A stretch of 46,484 nucleotides of DNA from an uncultured SAR86 cluster bacterium (GTDB taxonomy: Bacteria; Pseudomonadota; Gammaproteobacteria; Magnimaribacterales; D2472): assembly GCA_902557705.1 (NCBI GenBank), contig CACEBI010000010.1:1-46484 (forward strand). Reading direction: 5' to 3'. The notes beneath the pieces were generated by a model that had not been told where the DNA came from, ran no database searches, and was given only the letters and a program-made list of their open reading frames with translations. Shown here one piece after another: positions 8,109 to 16,276 of this stretch (the stretch's first letter is position 1; the number at the start of each line of letters is the position of its first letter). Position numbers and translations under genes: made by a program.

Positions 8109-9899
8109 TTATGTTCTAACTCTACCTTTTTTTCTTAAACGAATGGATTCTGGAGTTACCTCCACAAGCTCGTCATCTTCAATAAATTCTAAAGCTTGCT
8201 CCAGTGTATGCTTTATGTGTGGTACAAGAATTAAATTTTCATCTGTACCTGCTGCTCTTATGTTTGTTAATTGTTTTGCCTTAGTCGGATTGACTGGCAG
8301 ATCATTATCTCTTGAATGAAGACCAACAATTTGACCAATATATACTTCTTGCCCATGGCCTAAAAATAATTTACCACGATTTTGTAGATTAAATAACGCG
8401 TATGCAAGTGTCTTTCCAGCAGTCATTGCGTACATTACGCCATTGGTTCTTTTTGCAATCTCACCTGTTTTAACTGGACCATAGTGATCAAAAACACTTG
8501 TCATTATTCCAGTACCACTGGTGATTGTTAAAAAATGAGATCTAAAACCAATAATGCCTCGCGATGGAGCCATAAATTCAAGTTTTACGCGGCCTTTACC
8601 ATCAGGCTCCATATTTTTAAGCTCAGCTTTTCTTGGACCAAGTTCTTCGATAACAGATCCTTGATGTATATCTTCAACATCAATAACAATCTGTTCGTAT
8701 GGTTCATGAATTTCATTGCCAACTTCTTTTTGTATAACTTGTGGTTTAGATATAGCAAGCTCAAAACCTTCTCTGCGCATTGTCTCAATTAAAACTGATA
8801 AGTGCAGTTCTCCACGGCCAGAAACTATAAACTTATCAGGGCTATCTCCTTGGACAACTCGTAAGGCTACATTTGAAATTAACTCTTTTTCTAGTCGTTC
8901 TTTAATATTTCTAGAAGTAACAAACTTTCCTTCTCTTCCAGCAAAAGGTGAATCGTTTACTTGAAAAGTCATACTGACCGTTGGCTCATCCACAGAAAGG
9001 GGAGGCAATGCTGCAACATGCATTGGATCGCATATAGTATCTGATATATTTAGTTTATCAATACCAGTAATACAGACTATTGAGCCAGCACCAGCATTTG
9101 AAACTTCCACTCTTTCTAGTCCTTCATAACCCATAACCTGAAGAACTTTGCCTTTTCTTGTTTTACCTTCTCTATCTATTACAGCCACTTGATCATTTGG
9201 TTTTATAGAACCCTGCTTAATTCTTCCTATTCCAATAACACCAACATAACTATTGCTATCAAGAGCACTAATTTGTAACTGCAAAGGACCGTCTTTTTTT
9301 ACTTCTGGAGCAGGCACTTTATCAAGTATCATTTCTATTAAAGGAGTCATATCTTGAGTCATTTGATCAACCTCTAAACCTGAGATACCTTCTATTGCTG
9401 AAGCATAAATAACCGGAAAGTCTAGTTGTTCATCGGTTCCACCCAGGCGGTCAAACAAATCAAAAACTTGATCCAAAACCCAGTCAGGCCTTGCATCAGG
9501 ACGATCGACTTTATTAATAACCACAATTGGCTTTAAACCTTTTTCAAATGCTTTTTGAGTAACAAATCTTGTTTGTGGCATTGGGCCGTCAACTGCATCA
9601 ACAAGAAGAAGTACTGAATCGACCATTGAAAGTGCTCTTTCAACCTCTCCGCCAAAATCAGCATGACCAGGAGTATCTACAATATTAATTAGATGATCCT
9701 TCCAATTTATTGAAGTATTTTTTGCAGTAATTGTTATACCTCTTTCTTTTTCCTGATCATTGGAGTCCATGATCCTTTCAGAATCCATATTTTTTCTATC
9801 CAATGTTCCTGATTGTTGAAGAAGCTTATCTACTAGTGTCGTTTTTCCATGGTCAACATGGGCAATGATTGCAATATTTCTAAGATTATTTATGTCCAT
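8109..9899 (-). CDS. typA: Ribosome-binding GTPase TypA/BipA
   Basis: A 596-residue translational GTPase, about the usual family length. It starts [20 protein letters not shown], with the G1 loop AHVDHGKT at residues 13-20. Then come RGITITAKN (switch I), [11 protein letters not shown] (G3) and NKVDRPDA (G4). The EF-G-like domain II, domains III and V and the TypA-specific C-terminal domain follow, the last including the [13 protein letters not shown] and [16 protein letters not shown] blocks. TypA binds ribosomes and helps 50S assembly and growth under stress or cold. It diverges from the M20 amidohydrolase across 40 bases. Confidence 0.97.
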   Translation of the reverse strand: MDINNLRNIAIIAHVDHGKTTLVDKLLQQSGTLDRKNMDSERIMDSNDQEKERGITITAKNTSINWKDHLINIVDTPGHADFGGEVERALSMVDSVLLLVDAVDGPMPQTRFVTQKAFEKGLKPIVVINKVDRPDARPDWVLDQVFDLFDRLGGTDEQLDFPVIYASAIEGISGLEVDQMTQDMTPLIEMILDKVPAPEVKKDGPLQLQISALDSNSYVGVIGIGRIKQGSIKPNDQVAVIDREGKTRKGKVLQVMGYEGLERVEVSNAGAGSIVCITGIDKLNISDTICDPMHVAALPPLSVDEPTVSMTFQVNDSPFAGREGKFVTSRNIKERLEKELISNVALRVVQGDSPDKFIVSGRGELHLSVLIETMRREGFELAISKPQVIQKEVGNEIHEPYEQIVIDVEDIHQGSVIEELGPRKAELKNMEPDGKGRVKLEFMAPSRGIIGFRSHFLTITSGTGIMTSVFDHYGPVKTGEIAKRTNGVMYAMTAGKTLAYALFNLQNRGKLFLGHGQEVYIGQIVGLHSRDNDLPVNPTKAKQLTNIRAAGTDENLILVPHIKHTLEQALEFIEDDELVEVTPESIRLRKKGRVRT

Positions 9900-9927
9900 G
9901 TTATTAGTGTTTTAAAAAAGTGGGGAT

Positions 9928-9933
9928 TATAAT
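9928..9933 (+). promoter_or_regulatory. -10 promoter element of a possibly leaderless transcript
   Basis: A perfect TATAAT hexamer ends six bases before the ATG of the M20 gene at 9940. Transcription from it would begin at or next to the start codon, giving a leaderless message. No Shine-Dalgarno sits at normal distance. The -35 region (about 9904-9909, TTAGTG) is poor. The call rests on the hexamer and its spacing only. Confidence 0.45.
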
Positions 9934-9939
9934 CTTAAA

Positions 9940-11214
9940 ATGAAAAAAATAATGCTTTTAATATCTTTTGTAAGCTCAACTTACGTATCTTCTGATTTAA
10001 AAAAAGGTCTTGAAGAACAAATTACACCATTAATGGAGAAAGTAATTGAATGGCGTCATGACATTCATCAATATCCAGAGCTAAGTAATAGAGAGTTCAG
10101 GACAGCCAAGAAAGTTGAAAATCATTTACGCTCTCTCGGTATTGAGGTTGAGACCGGGATTGCATATACAGGTGTTGTTGGTTTGATAAAAGGCTCAATG
10201 CCAGGACCAACAATAGCGCTAAGAGCGGACATGGACGCTTTACCTGTAATTGAAAAGACAGGATTGCCTTTTGCATCAAAAGAAAAAACTGAATACTTAG
10301 GTCAAGAAGTTGGGATCATGCACGCATGTGGCCATGATGCGCATGTTGCTATTCTAATGGGAGTTGCTGAATACCTATCTAAAAACAAAAGTCAGCTCAA
10401 AGGCAATGTAATGTTGATTTTCCAACCAGCTGAAGAGGGCCCTCCAGAAGGTGAGAATGGTGGAGCAAAAATGATGCTTGAGGAAGGTATTTTTGATAGA
10501 TATAAGCCTGAAGTTATTTTTGGTCTTCATGTAGGCAATGGTCCTCACGGATATATTGGTGTTGCTTCTGGCCCAGCGATGGCTGCTGCCAGCACTTATA
10601 GAATTAAAATTAAGGGAGTACAAGCTCATGGTTCAAGGCCATGGGATTCTATCGATCCAGTAATGGCAACTGCTGAACTCATACAAAATTTAAACACTAT
10701 TGTTAGCAGAAGAATTAATATCGTTAATAACCCAGCTGTTATATCCGTAGGTATTGTAAGGTCAGGTACAAGAGGGAATATCATTCCTGAAGATTCTGAA
10801 ATACAGGGAACAATCAGAACCTTTGATCCCAAGCTTAGAGCAGAAATATACCAAGAGATAGAACAAGTAGCATCTGGTGTTGCTTTGGGTACAGGGACAG
10901 AAGTTTCAGTTGAATTTGATGTCGGCGGATTTTATCCGGTTACTTTTAATGACGAAAAACTTGTAAAGAGACTTACGCCATCATTAAGAAATGCAGCAGA
11001 AAATAAGGTTTACGAAATGACGCCATCAACTGGAGCAGAGGATTTTTCATTTTTCTCAAATGAAATACCAGGTATGTATTTTTGGCTAGGTGTTAATGCG
11101 CCTGGGATAATGGAAGCTCCTGGAAATCATTCGCCATACTTTGTTGTTGACGATGGGGCTCTTGATGTTGGAGTCAGGGCATTTGTAAATTTAGTTTCAG
11201 ATTATCCAAATTAA
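9940..11214 (+). CDS. M20-family amidohydrolase (hippurate/IAA-amino-acid hydrolase-like), exported
   Basis: A 424-residue zinc amidohydrolase. A short signal peptide is likely (basic MKK, hydrophobic stretch to about residue 18). The catalytic domain has RADMDALPV, HACGHDAH (H128, H132) and AEEGPPEG with the catalytic E165/E166 pair. The dimerisation domain inserted around residues 205-320 includes GVQAHGSRPWDSIDPV. The end has the PSTGAEDFSFF metal-ligand block. These are the marks of the M20D group, which cleaves N-acyl amino acids and small peptides. Export suggests it releases amino acids in the periplasm. It is probably expressed from the TATAAT just upstream. Confidence 0.92.
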   Translation: MKKIMLLISFVSSTYVSSDLKKGLEEQITPLMEKVIEWRHDIHQYPELSNREFRTAKKVENHLRSLGIEVETGIAYTGVVGLIKGSMPGPTIALRADMDALPVIEKTGLPFASKEKTEYLGQEVGIMHACGHDAHVAILMGVAEYLSKNKSQLKGNVMLIFQPAEEGPPEGENGGAKMMLEEGIFDRYKPEVIFGLHVGNGPHGYIGVASGPAMAAASTYRIKIKGVQAHGSRPWDSIDPVMATAELIQNLNTIVSRRINIVNNPAVISVGIVRSGTRGNIIPEDSEIQGTIRTFDPKLRAEIYQEIEQVASGVALGTGTEVSVEFDVGGFYPVTFNDEKLVKRLTPSLRNAAENKVYEMTPSTGAEDFSFFSNEIPGMYFWLGVNAPGIMEAPGNHSPYFVVDDGALDVGVRAFVNLVSDYPN

Positions 11215-11275
11215 TCTGTACCTAACAAGCGCAAAAGCATAAAATCTACAAAAATTAATTATAAGGAGCTTAAAA

Positions 11276-12241
11276 ATGCCAATACCAGAGCATATTAAAA
11301 ATAACTTATCTATACCTGTAATAGGCTCTCCATTATTTCTGGTATCAGGCCCCGAATTAGTAATTGCTCAATGCAAGGCAGGTATTATTGGGTCCTTTCC
11401 TGCACTTAATGCAAGACCGCAACATGTATTAGAAGAATGGATTGTAAGGATTAAGACAGAGCTTGAAGAATATCAAGAACAAAACCCAGATAAGAAAGTT
11501 GCTCCTTTTGCTGTGAACCAAATTTGTCATGGGTCTAACGACAGGCTTATGGATGATATGGCTACGTGTGTAAAACACGAAGTCCCAATTATTATTACAT
11601 CATTAAGACCCCCAGCAGAACTAGTTGAAGCAACCCATAGTTACGGAGGACTCGTTTACCATGATGTTATAAATGTTAGACATGCAAAAAAAGCGGCCGA
11701 GCAGGGGGTTGATGGCTTAATTCTTGTATGCGCTGGTGCGGGGGGTCATGCTGGAGCGCTTTCACCATTTGCACTATTAAGAGAGGTTAAAGAGTGGTTT
11801 GACGGTACTGTAATTTTGTCAGGATCTATAGGAGACGGTTATTCAGTTGCGTCATCTTTGGCTCTTGGAGCAGATTTCGCATACATGGGCACAAGATTTA
11901 TTGCCACAAAAGAGGCTAATGCTGATCAAGGGTACAAACAAATGTTAATGGATAGTGCTGCAGATGACATTGTTTATTCAAGTCTTTTTACTGGTGTTTC
12001 TGGTAATTACCTAAAGCCTTCTATAAAAAATGCAGGTTTAGACCCAGACAATCTTCCTGATGCAGATAAATCTACAATGAATTTTGGATCAGGAGGAAAT
12101 ACTGATGCAAAAGCATGGAAAGATATATGGGGTTCTGGCCAGGGAATCGGCGGTATTAAAGATGATCCTAGCGTAGAAGATTTAGTAACTAGGCTAATAG
12201 AAGAGTATAATCAAGCAAAAATAGAATTTAACCAAAAATAA
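11276..12241 (+). CDS. Nitronate monooxygenase-like FMN-dependent oxidoreductase
   Basis: A 321-residue TIM-barrel flavoprotein. The N-terminus IPVIGSPLFLVSGPELV fits the family's start; the middle carries the FMN/phosphate-binding CAGAGGHAG (about residues 157-165) and then SGSIGDG and LGADFAYMGTRFIAT, all typical of 2-nitropropane dioxygenase/nitronate monooxygenase proteins. These oxidise nitronates or act as NAD(P)H:quinone or enoyl reductase-type enzymes; the substrate here is unknown. A good Shine-Dalgarno (AAGGAG) lies before the ATG. Two mini-protein genes and a hydroxyacid dehydrogenase follow closely and probably share its message. Confidence 0.88.
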   Translation: MPIPEHIKNNLSIPVIGSPLFLVSGPELVIAQCKAGIIGSFPALNARPQHVLEEWIVRIKTELEEYQEQNPDKKVAPFAVNQICHGSNDRLMDDMATCVKHEVPIIITSLRPPAELVEATHSYGGLVYHDVINVRHAKKAAEQGVDGLILVCAGAGGHAGALSPFALLREVKEWFDGTVILSGSIGDGYSVASSLALGADFAYMGTRFIATKEANADQGYKQMLMDSAADDIVYSSLFTGVSGNYLKPSIKNAGLDPDNLPDADKSTMNFGSGGNTDAKAWKDIWGSGQGIGGIKDDPSVEDLVTRLIEEYNQAKIEFNQK

Positions 12242-12259
12242 TATTATCCGGAGGAGAGA

Positions 12260-12433
12260 ATGGAGACAATAATATTAATTTTAATAGGCGCTATTGCTGG
12301 GGGAGCAATTGTTAATATGATGTATGTATGCAAAGAAGGCAAAAGTGGCTCCAAAGGCATAACAGACGAATATATTACAGAGTCAGGCATTAAGAGAACA
12401 GCAAAAAAAGATAGAGAAGAATATATCGTTTAA
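12260..12433 (+). CDS. 57-residue single-pass membrane mini-protein
   Basis: An ATG at 12260 preceded by a strong ribosome site (GGAGGAGAG) opens a 57-codon frame ending at TAA 12431-12433. The product has one N-terminal hydrophobic helix (residues 4-21, METIILILIGAIAGGAIVNM), one cysteine (C24), then a hydrophilic tail rich in Lys and Glu ending DREEYIV. It lies 18 bases after the nitronate-monooxygenase-like gene and 9 bases before the next mini-gene. The quality of the ribosome site and the tight spacing argue it is real. No family is recognised. Confidence 0.65.
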   Translation: METIILILIGAIAGGAIVNMMYVCKEGKSGSKGITDEYITESGIKRTAKKDREEYIV

Positions 12434-12442
12434 AAATATTCA

Positions 12443-12637
12443 ATGACCAAAAGAAATTTAAGAGAGCATTTCATAGAAGGCTGGAATAAATTATTCGGAA
12501 AGGAAGAAGATAAATCAAAACTAAGAACTCAAAGTCTATTCAGAGCCAAGAACTCAGTCACTAGTCTCAATGCTGGCACACCTCATGACTGGGAAGACTT
12601 AAAAAAATATCAGGAAGAAGAAAAGAATTATGACTAA
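12443..12637 (+). CDS. 64-residue charged protein of unknown function
   Basis: A small hydrophilic protein beginning MTKRNLREHFIEGWNKLFGK, with an amphipathic first helix and an acidic, Lys/Glu-rich end (KKYQEEEKNYD). No motif is recognised. Its last 8 bases overlap the start of the dehydrogenase gene at 12630 (stop and start intertwined), which indicates translational coupling. It may assist its neighbours, but nothing in the sequence says how. Confidence 0.6.
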   Translation: MTKRNLREHFIEGWNKLFGKEEDKSKLRTQSLFRAKNSVTSLNAGTPHDWEDLKKYQEEEKNYD

Positions 12638-13490
12638 TATAGGTTTTATTGGCCTCGGGATAATGGGTGGACCCATGGCAAGTCATCTCAGCAACAATGG
12701 CTACAATCTTTCTGTTTTTAATAGATCTAAAGAGAAATCAGAAAAATGGTTAACTAAAAATACAAAAGCAAAAGTTTGTTTTTCTATAAAGGATGTATCA
12801 ACAGATTGCGACATTATTATTCTATGTGTAGGAAACGATAATGATGTTAGAAAAATTATTGATGAAATTAAAAGTGTAATTAGGCCTGGAACAGTTGTTA
12901 TCGACCACACAACTACTTCAGCGAAACTTGCTAAAGAGATGAATAAGATTCTTGCCGAACACGGGTCATATTTTTTAGATGCTCCAGTTTCAGGGGGTGA
13001 AGTAGGCGCTCAGCAAGGAACTTTATCTGTCATGGTTGGCGGTGATAAAGAAATTTATTTATCTGTTGAGAAATTGCTCAGCTCGTACTCAAGATTCACT
13101 AAGTTTATGGGTCCGTCCGGTCATGGACAATTAACAAAAATGGTAAACCAAATTTGTATAGCTGGGTTAATTCAATCCCTGGCTGAGGGGCTACATTTTT
13201 CAAAAAAAGTAGGTTTAGAGACTAAAGATGTTATTGAAGTAATATCAAAAGGAGCCGCTCAATCATGGCAAATGGATAACAGATGGAAGTCTATGATTGA
13301 GGATGATTATAATCATGGGTTTGCAGTAGATTTAATGAGAAAAGACCTAGATATAGTTTTAGAACATGCCAAAACTGTAGATGCTAATTTAGAGATAACT
13401 GTTCTTGTTAATAGTTTTTATGAAAATATTCAAGATTCTGGCGGGGGAAGATGGGATACTTCGAGTCTTTTAAAAAGATTAGAGTCTTAG
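12630..13490 (+). CDS. 3-hydroxyisobutyrate dehydrogenase-family beta-hydroxyacid dehydrogenase
   Basis: A 286-residue enzyme of the family that includes 3-hydroxyisobutyrate, tartronate semialdehyde and related dehydrogenases. The NAD(P)-binding motif GFIGLGIMGGPMA is at residues 5-17. The substrate-binding signature DAPVSGGEVGAQQGTLSVM is at about residues 116-134, and GHGQLTKMVNQI carries the catalytic lysine. The helical C-terminal domain is complete. It probably oxidises a short beta-hydroxyacid such as a valine breakdown product; co-factor and substrate are not fixed by these motifs. The gene converges on the next one with a 4-base stop-stop overlap. Confidence 0.9.
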   Translation: MTNIGFIGLGIMGGPMASHLSNNGYNLSVFNRSKEKSEKWLTKNTKAKVCFSIKDVSTDCDIIILCVGNDNDVRKIIDEIKSVIRPGTVVIDHTTTSAKLAKEMNKILAEHGSYFLDAPVSGGEVGAQQGTLSVMVGGDKEIYLSVEKLLSSYSRFTKFMGPSGHGQLTKMVNQICIAGLIQSLAEGLHFSKKVGLETKDVIEVISKGAAQSWQMDNRWKSMIEDDYNHGFAVDLMRKDLDIVLEHAKTVDANLEITVLVNSFYENIQDSGGGRWDTSSLLKRLES

Positions 13491-13855
13491 ATTAAGATTC
13501 TCGAAAACAATGCAATGCCCGCATATATTAAAAACATTATTACAACCATGTTTTCAATCATTGCGCTATCCAAACTAATAGACTCTTCAGCCATTTGATA
13601 AAAACTACTTGGGCTAGCTACAATCCATGCTATACCAAATAGATGAAGAAACATTAGAATTGCAATAACCCAATTAAAGGGATTGCTTGTGAACACAACT
13701 AGAGAAGTAAGTATTAAATAAAAAATTTCTGTTGAAATGTAAACATTAATGTTTTTTCTTTTCCAGATATATCTTAGTAAGCTGTAACCTGCTTTATTTG
13801 TGTAAAAATATGCAAAAGCAGAAATTATATAAACAGAAGCTAAAAATAAAATCAT
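13487..13855 (-). CDS. Four-helix membrane protein of unknown function
   Basis: A 122-residue protein with four hydrophobic segments near residues 2-18, 42-56, 61-79 and 101-120 and few charges between them. No family motif is recognised. It lies 19 bases downstream of the 74-residue membrane protein gene on the same strand, so both likely share the divergent promoter region opposite the KAP NTPase gene. The ATG has no strong ribosome site. Its stop is interlocked with that of the dehydrogenase gene. Confidence 0.55.
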   Translation of the reverse strand: MILFLASVYIISAFAYFYTNKAGYSLLRYIWKRKNINVYISTEIFYLILTSLVVFTSNPFNWVIAILMFLHLFGIAWIVASPSSFYQMAEESISLDSAMIENMVVIMFLIYAGIALFSRILI

Positions 13856-13874
13856 ATTAGTTTAATTATCTCTT

Positions 13875-14099
13875 TTAACCGTCAAGTTCGCCACCATCGA
13901 GATCACCACCATCTGTAGATCCATCCTCATCTACTCTATTTTCAATTTCTTCATCATCATATAAATTAGCTGCAATTAGAGTGCATACTGCGAGCATTGG
14001 CATCGTATATATCATAGCCTCAGTTATGTAGGCCACAAGATAAGTTGGAACTAGCATTACCAAAACTCTTACTAGTAATTGTTTTTTTTTCTTCCCCAT
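13875..14099 (-). CDS. 74-residue membrane protein with acidic Gly/Asp tail
   Basis: Starting at the ATG at 14099 the protein begins MGKKKKQLLVRVLVMLVPTY, has two adjacent hydrophobic segments (about residues 8-25 and 29-46) and ends in a strongly acidic tail with DGG/DGGE repeats (about residues 49-74). An in-frame upstream start (14135) is less likely because MGKKKK with two helices is a self-contained small membrane protein. It is transcribed away from the KAP NTPase gene, and the start codon lies in an inverted repeat shared with that gene. Function unknown; the acidic tail could bind cations or a basic partner. Confidence 0.55.
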   Translation of the reverse strand: MGKKKKQLLVRVLVMLVPTYLVAYITEAMIYTMPMLAVCTLIAANLYDDEEIENRVDEDGSTDGGDLDGGELDG

Positions 14100-14155
14100 G
14101 CCAAGAAATATAGGTATATTTAAACTATATTGCAAGAAAATATGGGGAAGAAAAA
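14086..14155. repeat. 14-bp inverted repeat spanning two divergent start regions
   Basis: TTTTTCTTCCCCAT at 14086-14099 is the exact reverse complement of ATGGGGAAGAAAAA at 14142-14155, with 42 bases between. The left arm is the start codon and first codons of the minus-strand 74-residue gene. The right arm contains the GGGGAAG ribosome site just before the KAP gene's ATG at 14155. It could be a paired regulatory site, or a relic of an inverted duplication. Confidence 0.6.
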
Positions 14156-16248
14156 TGGTTGGAATTGTAGATCAAGCACTTGAGCCGGGCGGTGTAGATA
14201 GTTTAGAAATAAGCTCTTACCACGAAGCACTTGTTGATTTTATAAAACAAACAGATACTCCAATGACTATTGGAGTTCAGGGTGAGTGGGGTAGTGGAAA
14301 AACATCGCTACTATATCAAATATGGAACAAGCTTGAACAAGAAAATGAAAAGCGTACCGATGATGAGAATTATCTCCAAATATGGGTAAACTCGTGGGAA
14401 CATTCTTTGCTATCCACTCCCGAGGAAAGCCTATTAAAGATTGTAAATGAAATTATTCAAGCCTTGCTTGAGGCTGATGTTGATAAAAGTAAAAAAGATA
14501 AGGTTAAAGATGGAGTCCAGAATTTAATGAAAGGAGCCTTAAGAATTGGATCATCATTAGCTGCCGGTGGTGCTGGGACAGATCTTGTTGATTCAATTTT
14601 TTCTTCTGACGCCAATTCAATAAAACAATTAAGAGAACAACTTCACTCGCTAGTGAATGAAATTAAAGATCTTGAAACCAATCCTTATCAGAGAGTTGTT
14701 ATTTATGTTGATGATTTAGACAGAATTGAACCAAGAGATGCAGTTGCGATTCTTGAACTTTTGAAGAATATTTTTAACATCAAAGATTGTGTATTTGTAT
14801 TAGCAATTGATTATCAGGTCGTTGTAAAAGGCCTTAAAGAAAAGTTTGGAGAACCAACTCCCGAAAATGAATGGGAGTTTAGATCCTTCTTCGATAAGAT
14901 TATTCAATTGCCATTTAGCATGCCAATGGGAAGCTATGATATTGGTAAATACGTTTTAAACCTCCTAGGCGATATTAAGTATTATGAAAGTGATGATGAT
15001 CAATTAGATGAAGATTTAATAGAGTCTTTAGTAACGCTATCAATAGGAACAAACCCAAGGTCTATAAAAAGACTTATTAACTCTCTTAGTCTCATTAAGA
15101 TACTTAATGATACGAAAAATGAATCAGAAGCAGGCGGAGGGAGTGCAATTGATAATAAAGATGTTGCAACAGTAATGTTCGCTATGGTTTGCCTCCAGAT
15201 TGCTAATTCTGATATTTACGATATGTTAGTAGCCGAACCAAAATTTGAAAATTCTTGGAATGATGAGTTCGCTTATAAAATTACCCAAGCAAAAGAAGAG
15301 CAAGATAAATCTTGGAAAGAGAACTTTGAACAAGCTGTGGGCTCAGAAGATTTTGATGAGACATGGGAGCAATGTCTTTATAGGGTGTGCTATGTAAATC
15401 CAAGACAACGTAACAATGCAACAAAATATTCTAAGTTTTTAAGTGACTTAAGGAAAACCTATAAAGACCCGGAAGAATTTCAAAAATTTATTGAAATTGC
15501 TTTAAAGGAGACAGCCGTTACAGCTGTGTCTGCTACTGATAAACCAAATGTTAGACCTCCCAAAGGATCATATAAACCCCATTTCAATCTCGGCATAGAT
15601 GATTGGGTAAATAGGGTTAAAAGTGATAATTCAAGTTATTCAGATTGCCCCAAGGAGGAAACTCTAGATATTATTAAATTCTTTATTGATAATTATAAGA
15701 ATAAATTTGGAGCTGTTGATCAAGAATCAGAGGATAATAAAAACGGTGAGGCTGAGTTCACAATAAAGTATGCTGGATACGTTACTTTTTATCATAAAAA
15801 GAAAAAGTTTTTAGGCATAGGTATTAGAAGAAATCTTAAGGGCGAGTTTATAACCATTGAAGCACACAAAAATTTAAAAGATAAACAAATGCCACTTAAT
15901 TTTACTTCATCTGGCATACTTTTTGATCATGGCGGAAGGCTCGAGATAACTGATTTAGAAAATAAAAAAATAAAGGGAGGTTGCGGTTACACAGAATGGA
16001 TGTTTGCAACTTTTGATCCAACTAACGTTAAATTATCAGATGGGTTTGTTGAATTTTTATTTAATTATTCAATGGAGGGCCTAAAGCAAAGAATAGATAA
16101 AGATGAGAACTTTATTGATTATGCAAAAATGAAAAATCATCTAAATCATTTTAAAAACAAAAGAAAAGATTCAAACGACTTTAAGGAAGCCGTTAAGATT
16201 ATTCAAAGTTTTTATGATCCCAACAAAGTAAAGAGTGTAGATCTGTAA
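14155..16248 (+). CDS. KAP-family P-loop NTPase
   Basis: A 697-residue protein from the ATG at 14155, which has the ribosome site GGGGAAG four bases upstream; an in-frame ATG at 14098 would add 19 residues but has no such site. The Walker A motif is GEWGSGKT (residues 43-50). The Walker B/KAP signature VVIYVDDLDRIEP (DDLDR at residues 186-190) follows, then FVLAIDYQVV and a KIIQLPF segment, and NPRSIKRLIN near residue 305, all typical of KAP NTPases. The two membrane helices often inserted between Walker A and B are not obvious. The last 170 residues form a lysine-rich alpha/beta region I cannot name. KAP proteins occur in phage-defence and membrane-associated complexes; its neighbours here include a nuclease. 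Confidence 0.88.
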   Translation: MVGIVDQALEPGGVDSLEISSYHEALVDFIKQTDTPMTIGVQGEWGSGKTSLLYQIWNKLEQENEKRTDDENYLQIWVNSWEHSLLSTPEESLLKIVNEIIQALLEADVDKSKKDKVKDGVQNLMKGALRIGSSLAAGGAGTDLVDSIFSSDANSIKQLREQLHSLVNEIKDLETNPYQRVVIYVDDLDRIEPRDAVAILELLKNIFNIKDCVFVLAIDYQVVVKGLKEKFGEPTPENEWEFRSFFDKIIQLPFSMPMGSYDIGKYVLNLLGDIKYYESDDDQLDEDLIESLVTLSIGTNPRSIKRLINSLSLIKILNDTKNESEAGGGSAIDNKDVATVMFAMVCLQIANSDIYDMLVAEPKFENSWNDEFAYKITQAKEEQDKSWKENFEQAVGSEDFDETWEQCLYRVCYVNPRQRNNATKYSKFLSDLRKTYKDPEEFQKFIEIALKETAVTAVSATDKPNVRPPKGSYKPHFNLGIDDWVNRVKSDNSSYSDCPKEETLDIIKFFIDNYKNKFGAVDQESEDNKNGEAEFTIKYAGYVTFYHKKKKFLGIGIRRNLKGEFITIEAHKNLKDKQMPLNFTSSGILFDHGGRLEITDLENKKIKGGCGYTEWMFATFDPTNVKLSDGFVEFLFNYSMEGLKQRIDKDENFIDYAKMKNHLNHFKNKRKDSNDFKEAVKIIQSFYDPNKVKSVDL

Positions 16249-16276
16249 TTATTTAAATTTTTTTGACTAAAAAAAT

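Noticed and set aside
14098-14154. Upstream in-frame ATG (14098) for the KAP NTPase
   Set aside because: It would overlap the divergent membrane-protein start, adds 19 residues without family match, and has no ribosome site; the ATG at 14155 has GGGGAAG at good spacing.
16249-16276. T-run and A-run between the KAP and DUF2779 genes as a terminator
   Set aside because: The only pairing is T7 against A7 around a 4-base loop, with no G-C pairs and no distinct U-tract; more likely ordinary AT-rich spacer.
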